From Zonotrichia leucophrys gambelii (lineage: Eukaryota; Chordata; Aves; Passeriformes; Passerellidae), in contig NC_088178.1 of NCBI RefSeq assembly GCF_028769735.1, forward strand, positions 21,712,357 through 21,776,356: a stretch of DNA of 64,000 nt. The letters are read 5' to 3'. The translations under genes and the position numbers were made by a program. The notes under the pieces are model-generated. The model ran no database searches, had not been told where the DNA came from, and was given only the letters and a program-made list of their open reading frames with translations. Below are positions 39,640 through 58,650 of the stretch, piece after piece (the first letter of the stretch is position 1; every line of letters begins with the position of its first letter).

Positions 39640-41939
39640 GTAACTCCCTAGGACTGCTCCACCTGGGAAGCATCAGCACTCACTGCAGTGAGTTTGAACA
39701 TACTGATACTCAGCATCAAAGTATGCCCTATGGAAATTACTCTGACTGTGGTTTTTCACCTTCTCTGACTTGTAAGAGGGTCCTTATAGTTTTAAAATAA
39801 ATAAAATAAATGTTTTATGTTCTGCACTTTCTAATTTGCTTCCATATCCACCCTCCACTCTTCCTGGGGGATTCAATCCTCTTACATCCTGCAAAAGAGC
39901 CTGAGATGGAAAACGAAGCCAAATAAAATTAGATAAATACATTTCAGTAAATCTCTTGTTCTGAGTCTCTGAGCATGGTTAATTTGTGCCAGTGATTTAA
40001 CTGCAGTTCTCATGAGGAGGAACATCCTGCCTGTCTCCATGTGCCTCTGGCAGCCTGGCAGCTGTGCAGTGTGCCATCTTATGGTCTCTGTCTGCTCCTC
40101 ATAGCAGCATGAGGTGTTTGGGAGTTTTATTTCTTTTTGACACTGCTCCCAATTTTACCATGACAGCAGCTGGGAAATGCTCATTTCAGAGCACATGGGC
40201 AGGGGCTTGTTAGTCATTGAAGTGAAGTGTGTGGAGATGTTCTTCCAACAGAAAAAGAAGGAATAATTCTTCAGAAGGGGTCACACATGCAGATTCAACA
40301 GCTTGCCTGAACAGCATGTTCCCTTGTTTTTATTGCTGAGGGAGGTAGATGGTGTGTGACAATTTTGGTTTTGCTGTTTCAAAATGCCAGAGAGGATGAC
40401 TGGGCTCCAGGTAGGTCCCTGATGGGCACCAGTCAGTAGCAGGAAACAGCTGGAAGGTTTGTGGCACCTCACCCACAGTGCAGCCTCTCTGCAGACGCGT
40501 CAGCGCTGCGTGTGAGACAGGAATGTTGTTTTCATTGTAGTCACACTGCCTTCCTCCTACATGGCAGTATGTTCTGTAAATGCTTTCTGGAGACTGAAAC
40601 TGAGGCAGTGCTGAGAAAGAACAGCAAACTGATGGGAGCTCAGCTAGAAGGAGCCATCTGCTTCTGTTTGCAGAGCTTTGCATCCCGAGAGGGGATATCC
40701 AGCCTGTTGAAAGGAAAAGGAAGGCTGAAGTTATTGTTCAGGGATGCCCATAAAAGCCTCATTCACTCTTAAGTTTTCGTAAAAATCTGCCACATTTTCT
40801 TGGGATGCTATAAAATGTTCAGTTACAGAAAGCTAGGAACATGCTTTAAATACATTGTTATTCTACAATGACCCATGATTTTCAAATTAAAATGTTAACA
40901 AAATCTTACGGATGGTATATTAAAACCATTTTCTGCTTCAGAATCTGATAGAAAATGCAGGGCCAAAAATGTGTATAGGACCATCTCCTTTCACTGCAAA
41001 CTCCCTTGTTGCTGTTGTGTGGTTATGGTGGCAATAATTTTGTAAAATTTAGTTTAAACAAGGCATTTTTCTTGGTAGACATTCTCCACTTAGTTATCTT
41101 GTGTTTTCTGCTTTGAATTCATATACATATATATGTAGTTGGTTTCACTAAATTCTAAATTAGCTCTACAAGCGCTTAACTGAGAAAAAAATGCTTGGTA
41201 GATTGCAACAAGATATTGACATGATCATTGGTCAGAAAGCAAATGCAGAAATGTTCATAATAGAAACATGTACATTGTATTTTCTTTTGATTTACTTTTC
41301 TCCTCTGCTTGAAAATTTAAATTTTTTTCTGGTGGTTTTGATGCTGTTTCAGGCTTTATAAGCTTATAATTTATTAAAAGTGTGTGAGTGTGTTCTGAAA
41401 GGAAGAGTAACTACTCAGTGGTGTGCCACCTTACTTTAGCAGTAATTTTCAAATATTTCCTTTTTTTCTCTACTGTTGCATATGGGATTTAAAATTATTA
41501 ATTGAAAGGGCATCCTTTGCTACCTGCAAGAGTAGCCAGTACTGCAAAGGAAGATCAATTTATTTAATTTGGGTCCTCTACCAGTACTATATTTAGGAGT
41601 CTTCCCTGGGAAAAAAATAATTTATTCAAGAGACAAAAGTAGATGAAATTTAGAGTAGAGTCACAAATATTTTCTTAAGAAATATCATATATGAGGAGTG
41701 AATTTGAGAACAGGCTGTGATATTTGTTTAGTATTTGAACAGAATCTGTCAGTCTGTTTGTTCAGGCACACGCAGTGATGAGTTACTAAGAAATGCTGGG
41801 GCCTCTCCCCGGCCTCTTTTGTCTTGAACTTTTCTCTTGTCTTCTTAATGCCCATTCTGAGCCTCTGCTACAAATGAAAGGAACAGCAAGCATGCAGAGA
41901 CACCAGAGAGGCTTTCTAAATGTTTCTGTTCAGACACCA

Positions 41940-42015
41940 TACTAAAATAAATTCCTAAAATACTAAAACAAATACACTAAAATACAATGCACTAAATACA
42001 CTGAAATAAATAAAT
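41940..42015. repeat. A-rich imperfect (ACTAAAATA)n patch
   Basis: Repeated ACTAAAATAAA, ACTAAAACAAA, ACTAAAATACA and ACTGAAATAAA units over about 75 bases. This is a degenerate minisatellite or simple-sequence expansion. Confidence 0.8.
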
Positions 42016-45000
42016 GGCAGTAATATCAGGAGTTACTCTGCTGTACATGATGTAAAAGTCAGTGGGTGAGGTCTAGGAGAGTTCTTTCTGTCAGGCAAAC
42101 CTGGCTCCTCATGAGCACTGCTCCAGGCAGAGCCACTTACTGTCTCAAACAGCATCCCAACATGATTCCAGGCAACTTCATGTCCTAGAAAATGTAGAAG
42201 AAAAGTATTACTTACAGAGCTCTGAACATTTGAGAAAGAAGTACATCCAAACATTTTGAACCCATGAAATCACTTCTGAATCAAGAGCACTTAAGTGTGC
42301 TAGTTCAGTTTTCAGACTGTGTGAAACAGCATTTTCAGAATGAGCTGGTACTTTGGCATGAAGAGCTACAGCTTGTGGGGAGGTCACTCTGCTGGTTTAG
42401 TCTCCCAAACTTGTAGTGGCCATTTTTAGGAATGCAAGTTTGAAAATTTTGCCTTTATTCTAAATTCTTTTTGTTTTGAAATGAGAGAGGGAAGTAAAGA
42501 GGTACACATGTGTACTCCTTATTTTTTTTCTATTTCTTTGAATCCATTTTTTAAAATCTGAAAATTGCAAAGAGGTTACACCGTAAGGATCATAACTAAA
42601 TTGCCATAGATTATATTTTAAATCAAAATTCTTAAAATCAAAGTTACATTGTAATTTAGTAGTAAAGAGATAGGTGATTACAGTGGGAAATTGAAACTCT
42701 GGCTATTTTAAAATTTACTTTCCACAGCTGTAAGTTACCCAGGTTGCTCTCTGGCTTCCAGTGGGGCACCTGTCACTGCTGGGACCTTTGCCCTGCTCCC
42801 ATCTGTAATTGCACACGGAGGGAGCTGCTCACAGGCAGCACTGTGAATTAAATGATTCTGCTATTGCACTGCAAGTTCAGTTCCACCTTCTGGCAGAAAA
42901 ATGGCTATTGCTGAAGTACCTATTTATTTAATATTTTTAGAGTGTGCAGAGTATGTAACATCCCACCCTAGATCCTGCCCTGGTTATCAAAGCTGAGGTT
43001 CATCAGCACATCATGCTGTGATCCTTGGCTGGTCTGAGAGCACTGGTCTGAGGCATTCATTGTTTATGAGACTTGTGGTACACAGGGTGCTTTAAATATG
43101 GCCATAATTTTGAAATTTGTGTGTGCTGGAAGGCATCTAATTCTGTAGCATGTGCATTGTCTTTAGCTGCCTGCTTTAATATTCAGCAAATAATTTGAAT
43201 ATCCTGCATAGAAGACCACAGAAACTTAGCTTTTGTGTTTATTTATTGATTTTTATGGCTCTCAGAAGCAGGTTTTACAGCATGGTTCTGATGTGAATTT
43301 TGGGGTTCATGACCTGTCTGATGAATGTCATTCATGTTTGTAGAGGATGTGTGAGACTGTCATTGCCTGTGAGGTCTGGTTTCATATTTTGAAGGTAGTG
43401 GATTTACAAATGCTTTGGCTCCATCCTTCTTCCTGTGTCCGGAAGATGTGAAGGTTCCTGCCTGAATTATTGGCATTGGTGTTGCTGTGTTGATTTACCT
43501 AATGGGCAATCATTCTGTGTAACAGCCTCCCTTGGGACAGGTATTTCAGGTTCAGTAGTAGCCAACTATAACCCTGGAGCAGCAGGGGAATCTACCTTTG
43601 CTGCAGAATAAATGGGGTTTCGATCAGCCTTGGTGAGCAAGGCCATTGCACTCAGGCTTCTCTTATTAAAATACCTCCATCTACAGCAGATGCAGCAGTG
43701 CTGGGAAATTTTAGGGAAAGTAGAAATTCCCCTTCTCCCTGTTGTTGTTTTAAAAGCTTCACCCAGACTTGAATTGAGTAGAAAAACTAATTGCTTTTCA
43801 TTTTAAAACTAGAAGCAAATCACAGGGGATCTAATTAAAATTCCAGTGTCTGAAAGGAAATATGCCATATACATCTGAAAAAGTAGTTGCTTAAAAATTA
43901 GTAGTATCTCTGTACCACACAGTGCAGGCTCAGAACAGTTTGAACACCCACATACTTAATTTCAAAATTTAAAAACTGTCATTACCCAATTTGCTCAGTT
44001 ATTCTGAAATTCCATTTTGATCATAGCCCAGAAAGTTCCAAGATTGATGAAGATGTAAAAAGGCAATGACAGTTCATTGCTTGTTTCTAACAACATTGGG
44101 CAATGAGGTTTTTGATCAAAACTATCATCTTGACACAGTAGTGTTCATTGCCAGTAAAGTTTGAAAAATGAGAAGGCAAAGGCCAAGGTTTCCAGCAAAG
44201 CTGGCAGCCTTCCTTGTTTTGTCAGCTCATCTGCATCACCGTGGAAAGGCCTCACTCCTGCAGCATCCTAAAATGCTCCTTCAGCTTTCTGCTACCAAGT
44301 GGTTGGTGACCCTGCCCCTAAGGTGTGTGCTGCTGCCAGGACATGAGTTGTCATGCATGACTCAATTCTCCACTTGGATTTCCTCAATCCCCTTGGAAGC
44401 TTGCAGTGCCTCCCAGACTGGAACTGTCAGACCTCTCCATCTTCTTGTGGTTCAAAAGCAGCAAAATGGTTCTGGTTTTCCACTGTGACCATAAGAATTA
44501 AAATGAGTACAAGCTTAATAAATGAAACAACAGAAGTTATTTAGCTATGGGCCTCTGATCACTCTCTCCCCTCTGCACTTGGGATATACTGGGAATGAGT
44601 TAAACAATGCCCAGTTTTGGATGAAGACTTGAATTGTTTTGTATTCAACTGTAAACTTGTTGTTAGTCTTAGCTAACAATATGAAAGGAAACCAAGGCAA
44701 AGGAAAACAAACCTGTTGCTCAAACTCTTTGTTTTTAATTTACTTTGCTCTTGATGAAGCAGATTGTGGAGTGGTCTGGAATTCACTTACCTCTCCAGTT
44801 CTCTCATCACCCCATGACACATGTTCCATCAGCCTGGGGCTGGTTTAATCTCAACCAGCTGCTATTTTTCCCCTTGCAGACTTGCAGACCAGATGGAGTT
44901 TGCTGGCCTGTGCTGCACTGTGGCCATCCTCCTACCCCAGGAGGTGCCAGCCCGTTCCCCCTCTCCTCCTCCTCCTTCCCTGCCCTGACACACGAGCCAG

Positions 45001-45160
45001 GTGTGCACACCTTGCCCACAGAGGCTGTGCAGAGATGCTGCTGCAGACTTTTGTGCCCCTTTTGTGAGGCTGACGTGGGAGGGAACGTTGCCTTCAGCTG
45101 AGCACTGTGCTCAGTGGAACAGCAAAGGTGTGTGGATAACTTGGATTGAAATTAATGTGA

Positions 45161-45184
45161 CTTAATTATAAGCTTAATTACAAG
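45161..45184. repeat. tandem 12-base duplication with TAATTA cores
   Basis: CTTAATTATAAG is followed immediately by CTTAATTACAAG. Each unit carries a TAATTA homeodomain-type core. The pair could be a paired binding site or simply a slippage duplication. Confidence 0.8.
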
Positions 45185-46370
45185 CTTCAGTAGGCTGCTG
45201 GATGGGACTGTAACCTCAGGATCACTGCTGCCCTGAGGGGCAAGCTGGGCAACTTGAGCTTCTGAAACAGAGACAAGTCCCTTGCAGATGGCTCATGCTT
45301 GAGGTTTGACTTTTCAACATGGCTTTTAAAATAAAACCATTTTATATGGGATCTAAATTTAAAACCATTTCTGATGTACCTTGCAGTGTATTGCTTTTCC
45401 AGAATCTATTTCATTTTCCTGGTCTTATTTTAGTGCTATATTGTTGTGTTTGCACTAAGAAATTGCTGTTGACACTTTTACTATGGATAGTTTCTCTTCT
45501 GTGCCTGTATTAATGATAGGACAGAGCAAACCACTTCATGCCCAATAGAATGCACACTCACTGATGTGAAGCTTCTAAATTCATCCATATCTTTGAAATA
45601 TTTCTGTAGTTAGTTTGTAAATGATCCTGGCTTTCAGAAGGGCTTTCTGTGTGATGGTTGTTTTTACTTTGAAATAAAATACATTGCAATAAACCACTCA
45701 CCATGATTACACACCATATGACAAAGCCCAGAGAAAAAAAAAACACACCAAAAATTAACTGTTTTTTCTTCTTGTCTGTATAGTTTCACTGGTAGTTTCA
45801 TTTTCATGATAAAGTACTATTTCAGAAAAGTGGTAGTTAGTGTGAATGCTGATAGGTTTTAGCCCAGTCATCTTACATATAAATAGTAATTTTATTATGT
45901 GCAGTTTTCATGGTATATCCCTTTTTTTTCCTCAGTGAATTTTGCATTCAACCTTAGCATATATTAGGAAGAAATGTTTTGTTACTGTTTATTTTTCCTG
46001 AAACTGTCATGTGCCTCTTCTAACTCAGCTTTTTCATTGACAAGTGTAAGAAAAAGCTTGTAGATAGAAATAACTGCAAAATAATATAAGACTCTCTTGT
46101 CTATGGGTGGTACATTACTTACCTGAAAGTGGGAAATGAAACATACCCTTTAAGTTATTTTAAAAGGAGGAAAAATACTGGTACATCTATGTCAGAACAT
46201 TTCTTTAGCAAGCTAATGCTCAAAACTCAAAGACTCAAAGCTCCATATTTCCAGTTATTATTGACTACAGTGTACAGTTCAAAGTCTTTCAGAAGACTGA
46301 AAACTTACTCCATTTGTTTCAAATGCGAACAAAATGGTTTTGAACTGTTAACTTTTGCTTTCTTAAACAG

Positions 46371-46446
46371 GTAGCAGCCCCTTGGACAGTCCCAGGAACT
46401 TCTCTCCAAATGCACCTGCTCATTTTTCCTTTGTTCCTGCCCGAAG
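46371..46446 (+). CDS. MAST2: MAST2 exon encoding SSPLDSPRNFSP
   Basis: The 76-nt exon lies between the acceptor TTAAACAG and the donor GTAAGG. Together with the G from the previous exon it reads GSSPLDSPRNFSPNAPAHF, then SFVPAR, and ends with two bases AG (phase 2). The SPLDSPRNFSP run is near-invariant in MAST kinases and rich in proline-directed serine sites. SFVPAR agrees with MAST2. It can join either the 21-nt exon at 48848 or the exon at 51390, because both begin with one base that completes AG-N. Confidence 0.95.
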
Positions 46447-48847
46447 GTAAGGCAAGATCTGTTCTCTTTGGACTGGCAAGCAAATAGTCTGTGCATTTTT
46501 TTTACTAATGGCCTGTGGGTTAGAACATTTTTGATTGTGTTTTACTTTCTTTGATATCTCCAATTTTGTTTTATTTTACTCCTTATGGCTTACATCTTGG
46601 CAGCACCAGAATGTATTAGGGGCTTTTCAGACCTAGAAAAAGATAAAGTAAATGAAGCAGTTAATGCTGCCTGAGGAAGAGGCAATGTTCTCCCAGAAGA
46701 ACGACATGTAGGGCATGTGATATGACACATTATTTAGTCAAAGTGACATTAAAGCCAGTCATGATTAGGGTAATTGTAACTTAGTTGTAGTCCTAGATGT
46801 TGCTCTCACTGAGGTGTATTGAAAATGTACTGATCTTCTTTGCTGTGTCTGCACGAAGGTATAAAAATACCTTAAATTAGGTGTGCACCACCCTATGTCT
46901 TCATTCCCTGCCTTCTCACTGGTAGTGACTCCTGACTTTTCTCTGCTGTCTGGGCATTGATGTCAAGAGAACATTACTGCTCAATGAGGAAAATAGCTGA
47001 TAATTGAAATTGCAAGTCTAAGAGAACCTCTACAGGAGCAGCACTGAGAGACCCCAGTGTGGAGCTGTCATTTGTCCTGCAGCAGGGCTGGACAGGTGCT
47101 GCTCATGCTGTGTGTCAAACTGCTGGGAGGAAATCTGATCCCACAGCGGTGGATTTAGTGTAAGGAACAGGAATGAGAGAATAGAGACTGCTGGGAAAAG
47201 CAGAAAAATGGTGATTTGAATGTTGAGTCCCAGCAGGTAGGCAGAAATGGATAATGACGCAGAAAGTTAAATTTTGTGAGAAAGAAAGAACAGGGAAATT
47301 AGAGAGCTCCCAAGCAGTGCTTGTACACAGGAGGTGGATTATTAGATGATGAGGAAGGTATTTTGGATTTATTAAACTCTGCCTTAGTTGAAAAAAAGCC
47401 AGTCTGTATTAAAATGATCTGAGAATAGGAAATGTGTGATCATCCTGAGAGGAAGTAAGTTTTCTGAGAAAGGCAGATTTAGCTTGAGGACTAGTTAGAA
47501 AAAATGATAAGTCTCAAAACTTCAGAGAAGAATAAAGGGTTAGGATTTGATGGAATAAAGTACACTCTTTATGTGAAGGGCAGGAAAATCCTGGAGCATT
47601 TCTCCATTGAGGTGATTTGCTGGAAGACCTGGTGTCCTTGGATTCTGTGTGAAGCAGACTTTGGTCTTCTAGTCTTATGTAAGAAAATGCTATTTAATAG
47701 CACATGAAATGTAAGAGACTGGATATGTATTTTCCTGTTGCCTCAGAGAGAAAATTAGTGCTTTAGCTGCAGCTTAAACAATTCAAATGGACTCATCCAC
47801 ATTTGTTTTTAAAGCCTGATCTGGATGTATTCAATAAGCTCTGTTGAAATCAACTGAACTTTTACCAGTTTTCACAGTATCTGAAGTATCTCACAGGAGT
47901 TCTGGATCCTGGAAAACAGTAGAAAAGTTGCAGCAGAAACAACAGTTATTGTCAAAATTTAATGTAATTTTTCAACACCATGTTTCAACTTGATCCTTCA
48001 ATACGGCTTTCTAAAACTCTGAAGAGTGTTCTTCTGCACTTTTCCACTTTTTAAATCTAATTTTTAAAGAAATAGGTGAATAAAGGTTAAGCCTGTCCTG
48101 TTGAGTGCAGTGGTTCATTTTATAGTATTCATGTTCCTCTCTACACTTTTCCTGCCAGGGAAAAGAACACTTAAGCACTGCTTGTTTTAGAAACCTGTTT
48201 CTATTTTCTGCTTGCATTACAGCCTGAATAGCTATGCCAGCAGTAAGAACAGATACATACTGAATTACCCCATACTGGTATCAGAATAACTTCTATATGA
48301 TGGAATTAAGGAATTACAAGTGTGGTGCCAGAGAAATGGATATTTCACAGTACCCTTTTCATTGGCATTGCGTGGGGCTTAAGAGATCAGGCCCTTGCCT
48401 GATTTCCTGCCTTTGCCATCACAGGAATTACTTGTTGCTGATTTTCTGCCTTTTTTAGTGATGTAATTTCTTCATGTATTATCCTGTTTGGACATAATTT
48501 GTGAATTCCATTCTTTCTTTATAGTCCTGTGATGAGTTCTTTCTTGAGATGGAATAGGAAATTTGTTTGGAAAGCTTGTGTTTTTGTAAAGCCACTACAA
48601 TTTCCTGCGTGGTTGTCCTTAGTCTGACTTGTGATTAACCATAAATCCCTTGTTAGATGCCCTTTCAATGATTGTGTCATAGCCACAACACTATGGGCAG
48701 GAATGTATGGTTAATTCTGCTCATACTCACTAAAACTGATATTGGAGAAATACCAGTAACAGAAGATGAAGGTTTTTTTTTTCAGAAATCACATGCATCA
48801 TTTACTGCTCCTTCTCTCATAATTATTGTACAATTTTTTCCACACAG
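46447..48847 (+). other. MAST2: MAST2 intron
   Basis: 2.4 kb between the SSPLDSPRNFSP exon and the microexon. The 3' end carries a TGC at 48806-48808 followed by a CTCCTTCTCTC tract, then a T-rich stretch before CACACAG. No other feature seen. Confidence 0.75.
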
Positions 48848-48868
48848 CCATGGACACAGAGCAGACAG
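48848..48868 (+). CDS. MAST2: candidate 21-nt MAST2 microexon
   Basis: The sequence CCATGGACACAGAGCAGACAG lies between a T-rich tract with acceptor CACACAG and a donor GTAATG. At 21 nt it is a multiple of three, and both ends are in phase 2, exactly matching the neighbouring exons. Inclusion inserts Ser-His-Gly-His-Arg-Ala-Asp between PA(R) and RTDGRRWS. Skipping it restores the standard MAST2 junction PAR-RTDGRR. The upstream TGC plus pyrimidine tract resembles the layout of SRRM4-dependent neural microexons. Splice sites and phase are seen; inclusion and tissue specificity are inferred. Confidence 0.6.
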
Positions 48869-56238
<7,370 letters not shown>

Positions 56239-56393
56239 TCATCATGCTCATCTCAGGAGAAGCTGCACCAGCTGCCCTTTCAGCCCACGGCAGATGAACT
56301 TCATTTCCTGACAAAGCATTTCAGTACTGAGAGCATCACTGATGAAGAAGGGCGCCATTCTCCAGCCTTAAGGCCTCGGTCCCGCAGCCTCAG
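56239..56393 (+). CDS. MAST2: MAST2 exon encoding [16 protein letters not shown]
   Basis: The 155-nt exon has the acceptor GTACTCAG and the donor GTGAGC. It starts in phase 0 and ends in phase 2. It reads [20 protein letters not shown], then [18 protein letters not shown], then [13 protein letters not shown]. The QEKLHQLP(F/Y)QPT(A/P)DELHFL block and the RPRSRSLSPGRSP block are hallmarks of the family. [13 protein letters not shown] favours MAST2. The variable acidic stretch (ESITDEEG) is where paralogs and species differ. The Arg/Ser-rich end continues into the next exon. Confidence 0.96.
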
Positions 56394-56978
56394 GTGAGCT
56401 TTGGATTGCTTGTGGAATTTTTTAAGATGTTGGACACATTTATTGCATTTCTATATGTGCTTTCAGATCTAAGAATAATTACTTGTAGTTGCTTTGTTAC
56501 GTGTGTTTGAAACTTTTAATCAGCATTTAACTCACCTCATCTGATCACAAAGGATTTTTTCTCACATTGCTGAGCTTTTGGATTGCAAAGTGGTTGGTAT
56601 ACTCTGCTTTTGTATTTTCACAATAACTCTATGAAAACATGATCAGCAAGTGTCTCAAACTAAATGCATAGGGTGTAGATTTCCTTTAGTGAAGTTTCTT
56701 CTCAGAATTTTGCTGCAATATCATAAGGATGTGGTTATAACCACTTTTAATAACTTTTCTGGCAGTGCTTCAGAATAGATAACGTCAAAACCTTAAATGG
56801 AGTTGCTCCCCATCACGATTTTTTAATAGTGCTGAAAATGTTTCTGCTGCATTAATAATTGAATAATTTTACTTTTCGTTCAGAGAACTGGTTGTTCAAA
56901 GATAACTGTCCAGGTTATTTCCTTGTGTAGTTGATTTCTCCCTACATAAAACCAGAAGCAACTAGAATTTCATCTTCC

Positions 56979-57150
56979 ACAGAATTACAGAATGGCTATG
57001 GTTGGAAAGAATCTCTGGAGGTCATCCTGTGCAAAACCCTTTTCAAGCTGGCTGCCCAGGATCATGTCCATATAGCTTTTGAGTATCTCCAAGGACAGAG
57101 ATTCCACAAACTCTCTGGGCAATCTTTCTGCAGATCTCTAACAGCTATGT
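56979..57150 (-). mobile_element. CR1 LINE 3' fragment, antisense
   Basis: Read on the + strand it follows the reverse complement of the avian CR1 3' region in order: ACAGAATTACAGAATGG, GGTTGGAAAGAATCTCTGG, AGGTCATCCTGTGCAA, a segment matching CAGGATCATGTCC, GAGTATCTCCAAGGACAGAG, ATTCCACAAACTCTCTGGGC and AATCTTTCTGCAG. It is diverged but colinear. The left boundary corresponds to the CR1 3' terminus. The right boundary is uncertain and may extend further. Confidence 0.85.
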
Positions 57151-58608
57151 GGAATAAATCAACAAACACTTTGTATCGTGGCAAAAGCCTCCAGTTTTGC
57201 TATGCCTTTGGTGCTGGACCAAGTGAACAAAAGTCTAGGGAAAGTCTAGACACACCTTGTGTCTAGAAAGAAAAGGGTTTTTACAAGCAGGGTTGAAGGA
57301 GGTGAAGCCTTCATTCATCTGAGGATGCTGGAGGTGGATATCACCTTTAAATTAATGAACGATACTCAAAAACTCTGCCAGCTGGAATTGCTGAATCAGT
57401 GTGCCCAGCTCAGGACTTGGGTGGGAATTTGTAAAAGTAGGAAGTGAAACAGGCCAGGATAGTAACAAAACCCATGGTGAATATCATGTCATGGCAGAGC
57501 TGACCTTTCAGGATTATTTGTCATTATTTGTGTGTTCTAAACTTCAGTGCAGGCTGCATGGTAATTGCATATGGACCTGCTAAGTGAGTGCTGTGGGTAG
57601 TGGCACACTCAGCCAGGCACCTCCTCAGTGCCATGTAGTAAAGACTAATTGTAAATTCTGTACTAAGTCCCTTTGAACCATAGTCCTGCCACCGATAACC
57701 CTGACCCTGCTGAGCAGTGGAACTGTGGTGGCACCAGTTCTGTAGGGGTGAGGCAGCTCCTGCAGACACACATGCTAAAGTAATGATTGTCCTCTAGCAC
57801 AGGTGTCATCCTGGTGTAGAAAACACTTCTGCTAATGCAGGAATGATATACATCATCACGTAAAGAGCCCAATTTTATTTTCTTCCTTGTTAATATGGGT
57901 TATCTGGTTGCAGAGAATTTTGCCTCTGTGAGCCAATTTGAAGCAGACTGATCATGGAGTAGGTTTATAATTTGTGGTGGGATGAGATTAATTCAGTGTG
58001 TCATATAACTGATTAATCTTCTTCTCTTGGATACCTTTTCTGGCTCTCTCACTGGTTTTTGTTGTGAAAATGTCCACCCTTATTGGTATTCCAAAGCTTA
58101 GAAAGAAGTAATTTAATTTTTTCAACTCACTGTGCCTCATTTGGTTTTCATTTTGCTTATTGCCAGTCCTGTGATGCTGTGTGACTCTGAAGCACCCTTG
58201 CCACTACCAAGCATTCATGCTGGTCCTTGCACCTCCAAGGAAAATGGATAGGTCACTCCAACCAACTGCAGCAATGTTTGCAGGAGCAAAAACCCTCTCA
58301 CAGAGGGCAGCCTGTGCTTGTAAACAAATACTGAAACACATGCAGACCAGACCTTGTTCACTGCACAAAGCTTGCTTATTTATTTGCCCACACTTCAGAG
58401 TTACCCCACTTGGTGAGAAGATATTTTCACTTACTTAAAAGCTGAGAACAGCTTTCGTTTTTCAACATTGAATTCAATTAAGCAGTAATTTCCTAAAAAT
58501 GTATTTTTTCACTCAGTGGTCTTGTTTGATCAGCTTTAATGAAAAGCAGATGAACAAAATACATCAGACATTTCCCTTAATTGGCAGCCATGGCTTTATA
58601 ATTTAAAA

Positions 58609-58650
58609 GATGGTGTCATAGTTAATGATGGTGTCATACACATAGTTAAT
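58609..58650. repeat. 18-base direct duplication
   Basis: GATGGTGTCATAGTTAAT is followed by GATGGTGTCATA, CACATA and GTTAAT: a tandem copy with six bases inserted. Local slippage duplication. Confidence 0.85.

Larger units (their letters stand above)
39640..46370 (+). other. MAST2: MAST2 intron
   Basis: 6.7 kb bounded by GTAACT and a TTCTTAAACAG acceptor. It contains an ACTAAAATA-rich patch (41940-42015) and a 12-base tandem duplication (45161-45184). No further exon or RNA gene was recognised. Confidence 0.8.

Noticed and set aside
39519..39800. Continuous 93-codon frame spanning the first common exon and beyond
   Set aside because: Family similarity stops at the GTAACT donor at 39640 and resumes at 46371, so the remainder is intron read-through.
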